Shown: positions 40,901-53,400 of the stretch, in pieces
Layout: each line of letters begins with the position of its first letter
Numbering within the stretch: the stretch's first letter is position 1
From: Trichoplusia ni
Lineage: Eukaryota; Arthropoda; Insecta; Lepidoptera; Noctuidae
Assembly: GCF_003590095.1 (NCBI RefSeq)
Contig: NC_039490.1
Span: forward strand, 11,425,834 to 11,489,833
Length of the DNA stretch: 64,000 nt
Direction of reading: 5' to 3'
The notes under the pieces: model-generated
Database searches by the model: none
What the model was told of the DNA's origin: nothing
What the model saw: only the letters and a program-made list of their open reading frames with translations
Translations under genes and position numbers: made by a program

Positions 40901-43900
40901 GAAATAGCTAGTTTTAGTACGGAGGATTGTAAGAAGGATCACGACTGTACGAACTAGAAAGTTAAAAATCTATTAATTATTATGTTTTCATAATATAATA
41001 TTAAGTAGTGAGTCATACAGGTAACAGTTCCTCAAGGTATTATCGCGTTGTATCGCAGGACATGGCAGATGTACGGTCTCCCGCGCGACCCCATGTCTGT
41101 GGAGTCCGCAGTACTGATGTCCAACTCGCGACGCTGGCCGCTCATCATCGACCCGCAGACGCAGGCCAACAGTGGATACGGGCTATGGTACTTACTTCAA
41201 TCAACTATAAGGCGATTGGGAATAAAACACTTTAAAATAGGAGGAAGGACTTGAAGTGGACAGAATTAACCAAATATAAGTTCTGTTTTTTTTTAAAACG
41301 ACTCTCGCTTTATGGGATTTTATCCTTGTGTCGCGGGGGGCTTACAAACATACAACTCACATGCACATAGACGCCCAGAGTCTCTAAAAGCATGTAAATA
41401 TAAAAATCATATTTTTTTTACCAACTTTTTTTAATTTAATTTTTCTGCTTGTAGGGCAAATTGGAAGGCCTAGTGGTATGCAAGCCCAACGACCGCGACC
41501 TGCTGCGGAACTTCGAGTCTGCGCTCAGGTTCGGGAAGCCGATACTACTGGAGAACGTCGGCCAAGAGTTGGACCCCGCCTTGGACCCAGTACTGAAGGT
41601 AAGAGTGACCTATACAATTCTATATCTATACTCCAAGAGTATAGATATAGAATTGTAATAGGTAATAGAAAAAGCTAATCGATTAGCTTTAAGCGACTGT
41701 AATATGGTATTTGACTTAACCTCATAATTATGAAGGATAAAAACACTGAAGATGATGAAATGTATGGTAGTGGGGGTTGAAAACATAACTTGCTTATAAA
41801 ACGCGTTGTGGTGACGTCACTCATTTTTGATTTTATGACACTGTATCCCCTTCATCTTTTATTTAAGAAAACTGTTTCACGGAATAAACAGATTTTTTTG
41901 CCAAATACCCTTTTATTACTAATTTAATAGAAGAAAATATAGTGGCTTGTCACCACGCTAAAACCCACTGAGCTAAGGGATAACACATGGTTGGGAAAAA
42001 CGGAACTTGAAACTTGATGTTAATGTAAATAGCAAAAAAAATAATCTGTTTTCCACTCCAGCGTCAATACTTCCGTCAAGCGGGCCAGCTGGTGCTGAAG
42101 CTGGGCGACTCCCTGATCCCCTTCATGGCGGGCTTCCGACTCTACATCACCACCAAGCTGCCCAACCCCAAGTACACGCCAGAGACCTCCGTCAAGGTCA
42201 TGGTCGTCAACTTCGCGCTGGTGCCCAGGTAACGCACAACTAATAGCTTGCACTGACAACAATAATAAAATCACACTTTATGCGAAATTATACGAGTGTT
42301 TGTTGCATCTTCGTGCTTTGGCAGTTGGATCGGTTTAGATGGAGTTTTATATGGAGGTAGCTGGCATCTTGGATTAATACATAGGCTATTTTATTTTTTT
42401 AGCCGCCATTTAGGCTGTTTAAGCTGCTAGCAATAGCCTTTTATAATTCTTGTTAATTTCTTTGCGGCTCGAATTTTCTCTATTAGACAAGAGTTGTCAG
42501 CTTGTTGTGTTGAGTAGTTATATTAGGCAGATAGGATAAGTCTTCTTAATTAGTTGGGCACATTATCTCTCCTCTATTCCGCTCGCTATGCATCTGTTTA
42601 AAGTGCAAGACAGCATTAAACTCACCGACTTAATGAAATAAGGTATAAATTGGGTCATAGCCGTGTCTAAGCCTCAGTTGTGCGTGCAGCGGGCTGGCGG
42701 AGCAGCTGCTGTCCATCGTGGTGGCGCAGGAGCGGCCGGAGCTGGAGGAGCAGCGCGGCCAGCTCATCGTGTCGCGCGCGCAGATGGCGGCGCAGCTGGC
42801 CGAGATGCAGGCCGACATCCTGTACGGCCTGTCCAACAGCGAGGGCTCGCCCGTCGACGACCTGCCGCTCATCCTCACGCTCGAGGCCATCAAGATCAAG
42901 AGCGCCGAGATCATCGTGAGTACTGCAGCCCGCTGCAGATACCAAATTATCCTATACGAACATAAACTCAGAATAAATGAATGAAGAATTTTATTAAAGG
43001 ATGGTTAACATCCTTTAATAAAATTACACGGTTTTTGCATTTTTAATATCGCAAATTGATTGACCATTTGACCATTCCCGTATTTTTTTTTTGATATGAG
43101 TTATTGAAGTATATTGAATATTGCGATATAGTCCAACGATAAAATCTTTCTGTAAATGTTTTCCTTAATCCTTGAAAAAACTGTTTACTGTAACATGACC
43201 AGAAAAACAGTGTCTTACCTATAACTCGTCATCTGACGGAAATTTATAATGATTTTTTAATAAAATATTCAAATTTTTGCAAGAAGTGTTTTTCCTTGGT
43301 TAACTTTTGATGGCCCACAGTATAATAAAACCATCCTTTTGCCATTTACAATAAGGACAGTAAAAAATAGACATTTAACAAGAATCAAAAACTAAAGTTA
43401 TTGAATATCTTATTTGAATGCTATAGATAAAAGTGGAGGACATCGAACGCCACTACCCTGGAGATAGACGAGGCCCGCAGCGGCTACGTGCCGGTGGCCA
43501 ACCGCGGACAGATCCTGTTCTTCTGCCTGTCCGACATGTCCAACGTGGACCCCATGTACCAGTACTCGCTCGAGTGGTTTGTCAAGCTCTTCGTCAGGTC
43601 CATGGCTGAGACCGAGCCCAATGGTGAGAATCGAGATATTTTAGATCAACATCGAGCGATTAGCATTTCTTTTTGTTTAATTAAAATTTAAAAATCCCCG
43701 ATCCAAATGAGAGACATGAACAGAACTAGTCAAGACAAATTCAATGAGCCCAAACTCGATGGGTTTACTAAAAGGTAGACCAAGGTAACGTCTCATACCT
43801 TCGAGCCTTTTTCAAATATCCCGTGCTTCAAATATCGGATCCCACATATGTTGCAAGTAAACTGAGCGTGTAACATTCCTATCACACCTAACAAACGACC

Positions 43901-44397
43901 TGATGACATTGAAGACCTGAACCGATTTCCACCAAACATAGCCAAGAAAACTCTCGACTGTCATACCTTTCAAACCAAAAAACCGCTTTAAAACCGGATC
44001 ACCCGTTTGGCAGCTACGATGCCGACAGACACATACACACACACACGTCAAACTTATAACACCCCGTCGGGTTTGCTTCGGCGCGTCATCATTATAAAAC
44101 TAAAATCAATTTGTCATGTTTCTTTCTGTTTCGTTATCACCAGAGGACATAGTGGAGCGCGTGGACGTGATAATAGTCCACTTCACGTTCCTGCTGTACC
44201 AGAACGTGTGCCGCAGCCTGTTCGAGCGCCACAAGCTGCTGTTCGCGTTCCTGCTGTGCGCGCGCATCCTGCTGGACAAGGGCGTCATCAGGATCACCGA
44301 GTTCAATTACTTCCTCAACGGAGCCAAACTCGATGCGGTGGGTGTTGCTTTGTCTTATATCCCTACTAATATTATAAATGCGAAAGTAACTCTGTCC

Positions 44398-44443
<46 letters not shown>

Positions 44444-47400
44444 TACGCTTTCACGTCTAAACCACTGAACTGATTTGGTACAGAGATAGAGTTGACCTTG
44501 AGAAAAAACACAGGATAGTTTTTTATCCCGGACTTTTGAAGAGTTCTCTTGGAAACGCGATACCTATAACCGACATCGACGCGGGCGAAAAGCTAGTCTA
44601 TATATATTTTGACTGCACGGATAGCCGAGTGGTTGAGGTCACCACGCCAAAACCCACTGAGCGCGTCGTGTCGCAGGTTCGATCCCCGCGTAGGACAAGC
44701 ATTTGTGTGATCCACGAATACTTGTCCTGAGTCTGGGTGTCTTTGTGCATGTGAGTTGTATGTTTGTAAAACCTCCGCGACCTAAGGATTGAATTCCTTA
44801 GTGCGGGAGTCGTTTTTAATAAATATATTGCCTGCAAACATTGCGACCGGCGTTGTCACTCCCGTATAGGCTTTGTTGGCCATCAGCGCCATAATTAAAA
44901 AGGTAACATGGCTGCTGTTTCAATCATCAGTCGTAGAAGTTAGAGGCTACTTATGATGATACATGAATATAAAATTGGAGTGCCCGTTCGTTACGGTAAC
45001 TACCGTTTTTACTGTATGCCTATGAATTCTAAAAGAAAAACTTATATTTTGATTCTTTTTTAGTAGCTGATGTAATAACGAGTAACTCGGGTTACTTTTA
45101 TGTTACACGTCATAGAGCGGAGTCTCTTCCATAGCAATAATATAACTACATATTTGGCCGCTGGATTTGAAGTTACGACCTTAATTATTGCTTTGTGTCA
45201 CAGGAGAAGCCCAACCCCGAGCCCAAGTGGATCTCCCCCCGCATGTGGCTCGAGATGCAGCAGCTGGCCACCGTGCCCACCATGCACACCTTCCTCGAGG
45301 ACTTCCACCACCACTCCAAATACTTCAAGACCTTCTACGACTCTTATACTCCGCACAAGTTAGTCGAACTACTTAATAAGTACATTAAGTTGCATTTAAG
45401 CCGGCTTAAACAACGTGTAACTGAATAATCTAAAGATCTTTAAAGGGGTACTCATTATTTTAAAAAACTTTTATTTTGGAAACTATACTGTAACAATAGT
45501 ACATGAGAGTGCATGATTGAGTGACGTTTTATTATGTTCTACATTTAGTTTAATTTTATGCTCTTTATTAGTATAAGTGATTTTTTAGTGTAGTACTTAC
45601 TGATAATAAATAATAACCATTCTTTTGAAAAAAAATAATGTCCGATAGTTTAAGGTACATATTATTATAATAATGTGTACCAGTATTTTAGTTAGTTTAC
45701 CCATGTAACCCCTATCCCCTTCTCCCAGACTGCCGTACCCGAAGCCGCTGGACAGCCAGCTGGACGCATTCCAGAAGCTGCTCGTCCTCAAGTGCGTTCG
45801 ACCTGACAAGCTCATACCTGGCTTACAGGTCAGTACTATCTCTTCCATTCATCGTCATCTCCTTGAATTGCTGGACTTAGCAAGTCGTTACACGCCATTG
45901 AATTACATTTGAAGTTTTATATTTGTGACTCCGCTATTGCAGTGTAACACTTTCCGACTTTCCGTCCACGCATGTAAATTTTTCGCGATAAATTAAGCAG
46001 TAGCTTCGGCTTTCTGCTAGTTTACTCTAATTCTTTATCAAAATTTTACGGATGTGTGCTGTCATGTTAATCTCTCCGTGCTTTAAGGGTAAAAACGGGT
46101 GCCTGTTATTGAGTCACCGCTGTTTATCACTTTGTCTGGCTGTATACCACGCTGGATTTCCACAGATGATGTATTTGTGTTGCCGCTTTAATAACGATTC
46201 TAAAGACAAAGGTCAAATTTTTAATCAACCCTTAACCTTCTTTATTTTTAGTATTTGCTTTTACGTTCATCAATTGCATGAGTGACAAATAAATATCTAT
46301 TTTTTTCACAATGTCACGATTTGGGCCCGTTCATCGGTAGAAACAAATAACCATTTCAGAAAATCACCCTTTTTCCGCATTCAATCCGCATTAACACCCG
46401 CTCCCTCGGGGGAGGAAATGGGTAGTATCAGACTCTTACTGACTAAACCTGAACCACCGTGCTACGTCCTCCGCGTTTTTGTGTCGGTGTATGGCAAATG
46501 GCAATGCGTTGCGATTCTTCATACACCGACCGAAACTTCAGTATGGTTCCTGCTGCCACTTGCGTTGTCCCCAGGACTACGTGGTGATGGGTTTGGGTGC
46601 GCGCTTCGTGGAGCCGCAGCCGGCGGACCTGGCGGCGCTGTACGGGGAGTCCGACCCGCTCGCGCCCATCATCTTCGTGCTCTCCACGGGGACCGACCCC
46701 GCTGCTGGTATGACGCACATTGCCAAATGTTTATTTATTTAGGACAACACACGCCAAAAATATGAACATAAGTATTCTTCCTTTTTTTAACTCTCGCCCT
46801 TCCATACTTAGATATTAGATACTTGTGTCGCAGGGGTTTTTACAAACATTCAAGATACCTAGACTTAGAACAAGCATGCGTGGATCACACAAATACTGTT
46901 TTCAAGCGGAGATGGAATAAGCGACACACCGCGCAGTGATGAACTCAACTCCTCTATCCGTACAATCAAGATGATTCACTTACCTAATCAAGATATAATC
47001 CAGTCTAGAACTTAGTAAAACTATTATATGTGAACTTCAGGCTCTACCCGCTGTAACAGTTAAACTCTTATCTAAGTTTTATCAGACAGTGCGACGTCGG
47101 CTCGCCTTTGAGCCTGTCTCATACATGAATACATTCACATACAAAGCGACCACTGTTTGACCTGATTAAATGATAATTATGGTTTTGTAACATTTATACT
47201 CTTTTATCAGAAATACTGAAGAATTGACGAAAATATATTAATTTTTAGCTGGCCTGGCAAATGTTGTTTTTCCCGCAAAGTTATTTCTTAACATTTAATA
47301 CAATTAAGAATCATACTTTGTTTTGAAATAGCTTTCAAATCGGAATTTCGCAACAGCATTAAAAAATCATTTAAATCGTTCTAGCCGTTTACAAGGAGTT

Positions 47401-50400
47401 CGGTACCTTACACACATACAGTAAACACGGACTGCATGGATAGCCGAGTGGTTGAGGTAGCCTCGCCAAACCCACAGAGCGCGTCGTGTCGCGGGTTCGA
47501 GCCCCGCGTAGGATAAGCATTTGTGTGATTCACCAATGCTTGTCCTGGGTTTGGGTGTCTTTTTGATGTGATGAATTGTATGTTTGTAAACCCCCGCGAC
47601 AAAAGAATCAAATTCCTTAATGCGGGAAACGTTTAAAAATCCCGTTAATTACCGTGTGCTTTTGATTTAAAAAATAATTAAAATTTACATTATTCCTACC
47701 TACGTTAAATTACTTTTTTAAATGATCGCTTCATAAAGTTCCATTAAACAACCCCTCTATTTTTCTTAGAACATTTTTAACGCCCTTTTTTGCTAGGCAT
47801 CTTGTCTTAAAAAATAGGTACATTTTTAATAAAGTGTGAAGTCATGAGTCTTTTGAGGGAGTAATAACGGTGAACGTGGATAGCGGCTGAACTCAAAGCT
47901 GTAGTAATCGCGTTTGAACTCCCGCCGCGGAGATAGACGCTCAAATGTATGCCTTTACGATGCCGCCGACTTTTTAATAAGAACGAATGCTCATAAAGGG
48001 TGTTTGTTTCGCCTACTTTGCGTAACCTCTAATGAATAGACGTAATTTTATGAATATTTTTTAGGGTAACGCTGCTGTTTTGTTATTCCTTCGACTAGAT
48101 TGGTCGTATAAAAAATAGATAATGTAAAAATTAAAGACACGAACTTCCCGACACTTGGAATATTTTTCACTCAGTAGTTATATTTCCCTTTAAAGCGACT
48201 CTCGCACTAACGAATATAATCCTTGTTTTGATTAGATATAGATATTTAATAAAATCCTCACGTAATTCATATTAAATCTGATCATAATTAAAACCCCCCC
48301 TCCCTGCCTCTCTTATACCTAATGACCGCTGACCACCTCCTCACTTCAGTTTCCTGCTATTCTCTTTAACCCTAGATCTGTTGAAGTTCGCGGACAAGAT
48401 GAAGATGGGCAAACGTTTCGAGAGTATCTCCCTAGGACAGGGTCAGGGCCCGCTGGCCGAGGCCATGATGAGGGTCGGCTGCGACTTTGGCAACTGGGTG
48501 TTCTTCCAGGTAAGCCATACAATTTTTTAGATGATATTTTAAGTATCATTAATCAGGTCAGTTTATTTTGTTTTAACAAAAAATAAACTGACCTGATTAA
48601 TGATAGTTGGTTTTTTCAACAGCACTGGTGATTTCATGATTACGCACAAACATTTTCGGATATTTTTATAATTTTCTGACTAGGTCATCATTTTACATGT
48701 TTTACATTTTAAAGACCATTAAAGTTGTGTTGAGTATTCGCGATGTGGTGTAAATTGTGGTACATTTTCTTAGCTTTATTCAATGTTCCGTAGTTCGTCT
48801 ACAAATATACGCCTTACAGCCAAGACACTGGTTCATACCAGGATAATATCCTGATATTCTTCAATAACGTAGTCCATTAACCCAGAATTGCCACCTGTCC
48901 CCGTCCTGGATGCCGGTGCTGGAGCTGAACGTGGAACACATAACTCCTGAGCTGGTGCACAAAGACTTCCGTCTCTGGCTCACCTCCACACCCTCGCCGC
49001 ACTTCCCCGTCGCCTTACTGCAGAATGGTAACTACTTTTCGAAGTGTCATTTATTTATTAGTTGATGAACTTCAGGCTAATATTAACTGCAGCAGGTTAT
49101 GGTAAAGTTAGGATAAGGAGAATTGAACAACTCACTTCTAGCTCCCGATTTTTTCTTAATCGGACTAGCCCTTCACACATGCTCGTCATTGCAAATTTGC
49201 AACTCCTGTAACATTCAAGCTCGGTATATCCTAGTGGTAACCTTCAGCTATCTTGGAACCTGCAACGAAATTGATCAGGTATATTAAAAAAAAAATGGAA
49301 AGACATGAAAAAAATATTCCTATCTCTAAGTGCACGTACTTTTGAGGAGTTATCTATGTAGCGTTCTGTGCAATGACCAAACCTACCCTATCCTTATAAC
49401 CAGCGGAGGGCAGTATTTTGGTTTATTATTCAAATTCAAATTTATTTATTTGGGAAATTACATATAAGTTGTTACATACAAATATAGTTTAGCTATAATA
49501 ATTCTACTTAATTCGTAGTCGTTACAATATTGTATATTAACGGCACAGGTTACAAGATGACAGTGGAGCCTCCTAGAGGCATCAAAGCGAACTTACTGAA
49601 GGCCTACATGAACCAAGTGCCGGACTTCATCGACTACTTTAATTCTCAGGATATTAAAGTTCCTAATTTTAAGGTACATTAGTTTTCTCCTTCATTTTCT
49701 AGGTAATACGTGAGTAGTTAGGTTTCTGAGATTTTTGTGTGGAACGTAAAATCCAAATTCATTAAGAAAACATGAGTAGTTTTAGACTATTAGTATGTAT
49801 GTATACAATGGTTCCTATGTGTTCCTAGTATGTATAGATAGCTGTATGCTACAATGGTGACACCATAGTTTGTACCTGATAAAAGTGAATGCTGGTGTTT
49901 TAATTATTTGTACAAACATTTGCATGTTTCAAAAGCACAGTAACTATCATCAGAATGATTCATTATGAGATGACGCAACGGTTAACTCACTCGTATTAAT
50001 CGTTGTTTCCCGACTAGTTTTGGACCCAATAGCAGTCCTTTCATGAGCTGACCCCACCGCGTCATCGTTAATCATTTAATAACTTGTGTAATATTATATA
50101 CTAGCTGTTGCTCCCGACTTCGTCCGCGTGGTTAGAAGATATAAGTTAGGAATTTTTGAATAATTTTCTCCGTTTTTGCCACTTTTTTCATTGTATCTTC
50201 GCTCCTATTAGTTGCAGCGTGATGTTATATAGCCTAAAACCTTCCTCGATGAATGGTCTATTGAACACGAAATTCAAAAGAATGTTTCAATTTGAACCAG
50301 TAGTTCCTGAGATTAGCGCGTTCAAGCAAACAAACTCTTCAGCTTTATATATGTAAAGATTAATGTATTGTTCAGTGGTTGTTGTTCGCGCTGTGCCTGT

Positions 50401-53400
50401 TCCACGGCGTGGTGTTGGAGCGGCGCAAGTTCGGCCCGCTCGGGTTCAACATCCCCTACGAGTTCACCGACGGCGACCTTCGGATCTGCATCTCACAGCT
50501 GCACATGTTCCTCAATGAATACACCGATGTGCCTATCAGGGTGAGTCCAAACTTTATCTAATACTAACTGTTATCCGCGGTTTCTTTCGCGTAGATCCCG
50601 ATCTCGTGGTTCTTATAAGGTTTTTTCCTTAAGAAACATCATCATGTTATATTTTAATTTACATGATAATGTGAAAAAATAAAAAAATATTTTAATTTAC
50701 ATTCAAAACTATGATAGCAAACAAAACATCTCAAAAGTTTGATAGGAATGTAGGTACAGTACAGGACATGACATTGGTTGCCGTTTTCGAGTTTTAGCGA
50801 GATTAATGAACAGCAATTCATTTTTATATGTATACTTATATTAAAGATGAAGAAATAACATTCACGCGTCACGTCTTTGTGTATGTTACTTGAATAATTG
50901 GGAAACCCCCCGTGACACAAAGATTAGAAATTCTTTAGAGTTGATGACTATTGAAATTCTGCTAACTCTCAGTTTCTTAATTATATTTTCCTTATATTTT
51001 TGGATAATTAAAATAAATCATAAATTTATTTCACCATTAAGACTTAACTTAGTGACATTACATTGTTAAAATATAATATTTTATAGTATCCTTTTGGATT
51101 TAGAATGGCTCTTTTACAATTTTGTGTTTATTGATAAGCATCGCATTTGGAGAGGATAAACATGTTTTAAATAATCCGGAAATTGAGAAATCTATCAGCG
51201 TATACATATGTATATGTGTTCCTTTATTGTTTGAGTTTGAGAAGTACAAGATATAAAAATGACCTTAAGGCAGCTAAGAGTAGAACAGTTAAGTTTAAAT
51301 CATCCATATTTGGTATGGGTGTGAAAATTTATAATAAATTGCCAGACTTTATTAAAACCACCGAAACATTAGCTACTTTTAAATACAAACTTAAAAAACT
51401 ACTGATACAGAAAGCATATTATACAATTAATGAATTCTTTAATGACAAATGTCTGGACTGAAATTTATTTAATGGTATTATGATAATGAAAAGTGTTAGT
51501 TATTGTTTAATGTATTTATCTGTAATGTAGTGGTAATGAATATTATATTGCCTTGACTATTTTGTACACTTGTCATGACGATTTATATTATTGTTATTTT
51601 TATTTATTCTATTTCTTTTTTTTGACATCAATTAATTCAGTGACAAATGTTTTTGACTAAAATTTATTTAATATGACGTTAATGATGCAATAATTATGAC
51701 AAATACCAATTGATTTTCATACTTAATTTATTTTCTCTAATGGTTATTATGTTACTTTAATGATTTCATTTTGTTTTTCTTTTGACAAGTAATTGTAAAT
51801 TTTAAAGATTGTACACCACATGGGTATGTTACAGTGATACTTTGTTATAACACTTATTTTAAGAGCTGAATTTCCACCTGTGACAAACAATAAATAAATC
51901 TTGAATCTTGAATCTTGAATCTTTGATCATGAACTACGGTGACTGTGGTTTTCCGGGATCCATAGGAATACAAATACCGAAAGAGGATTTAATTTATAGA
52001 ACTTTTACAACTTTATAATGGGAATATTTCAATGTGAGTAACAAACTTAAATCCTGTCTGTTTCTATTAATATGTTTTATATGAAAAGTTTTACAATCAA
52101 AATTAGTCCTGTTGGCTTTTCACTCTTAAACGACTGGTTACGATGAAATTTGGAATGAAAGTAGCTGATATTTTGGATTAACTTATTAAGGCTTATTTTA
52201 TCCGAATTCGTTAAAAGCGGGCTATAATCTATGTGCAGAAAATTAACGAGGACTTGCACAGAGTGGTTGTATGGTCGGAAAATAATTCTCTGGTTCTTAA
52301 CCCCCTTAAATCCAAATTTATGGTTTTGGGTTCTAGGAACCAAGTGAGTTCAATTTTATCAGCGGACCCTGCATTGGTTGTCAGGGGCGAGAAGATTGAG
52401 AGAGTCGAACAGGCATGCAATCTGGGACTGGTCATGGATCCCGAGCTGCGATTCGAGGCTCACGTAAACAAAGTTCTGCAGAATTGTTTTTATAGGCTTA
52501 AGGTTTTATACGGAATAAGAAAATACTTGAGTATCCCATTGCGTAAACAACTCGTTGATAGTCTCATTCTAACCAAGTTAAACTACTGCGACATAGTGTA
52601 TGGACCATGCCTTCTTACCAGAACGGATCACGCTATACAAAGGATCCAAAATGCCTGTGCTCGTTTCTGTATTAATATTCCTCGAAGAAGCCATGTAACA
52701 CCATACATAAATGAACTTAAATTATTAAAGATGGCTGCCAGGAGGAAGCTTCACTTGGCCAATATGTTGTTTGCCATTATTAATAGTCAAAAGCCAGAAT
52801 ATCTATTTAACAGGCTGACCTGGAAACACAACCTAATGAATCGCGGTCTTCGCTCCATGGTTTGCCCCCTTGTGGTGCCTATGCATACCACTACAGCTTT
52901 TAGAGGATGTTTCAAGTTTGCAGCCACACGCTGTTGGAATGATCTCCCTCCACCATTACGACGTCTGAAAACAAAACAAGCATTTAAATACCATCTCAAA
53001 AAGACATTGTTACAGGAACAAATTAGCCAAAATTTTTAGTCTTTTTATTTTATTCCATGATAATGTTTCATACCTCTGGGGTCATGACATACATGCTCTG
53101 GTGGAGGGGGCTCCTGAGGCGTGGGCTGCTTTTTCTTGTCTTTCTTCTTGAACGCACTCAATTGAAGGTGCTCTCTGCCTCACTGTGTCCTTTCCTTTTC
53201 TTCTCTTAGCATGTAATTCTTGTCTGTAAGTATTGTCTGTTAGGTTAAATGTTAATATAGCACCGATTATTCATGCACCAATGTTTTATTCAATTATAGC
53301 GTACAAATTACAAATTATTTCAACTATAGCGTACAAAACTATCCGCCCTGATGCCTATTGGAGTCTAAAACACTTTAAAATTATTATTATTTGTGTTTCT

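Larger units (their letters stand above)
46708..48375 (+). other. Intron 65, repeat-bearing
   Basis: It holds two SINE-A copies (46815-46970 and 47429-47640). The remainder (about 46971-47428 and 47641-48375) is AT-rich, with no coding signal and no family that I recognise. Confidence 0.6.

Noticed and set aside
44393..44443. CRISPR-like or minisatellite array
   Set aside because: It is a plain 4-bp microsatellite without spacers.
52233..53039. A possible host gene of 268 codons
   Set aside because: The content is the C-terminal part of a non-LTR reverse transcriptase and it starts mid-domain without a promoter or start context.
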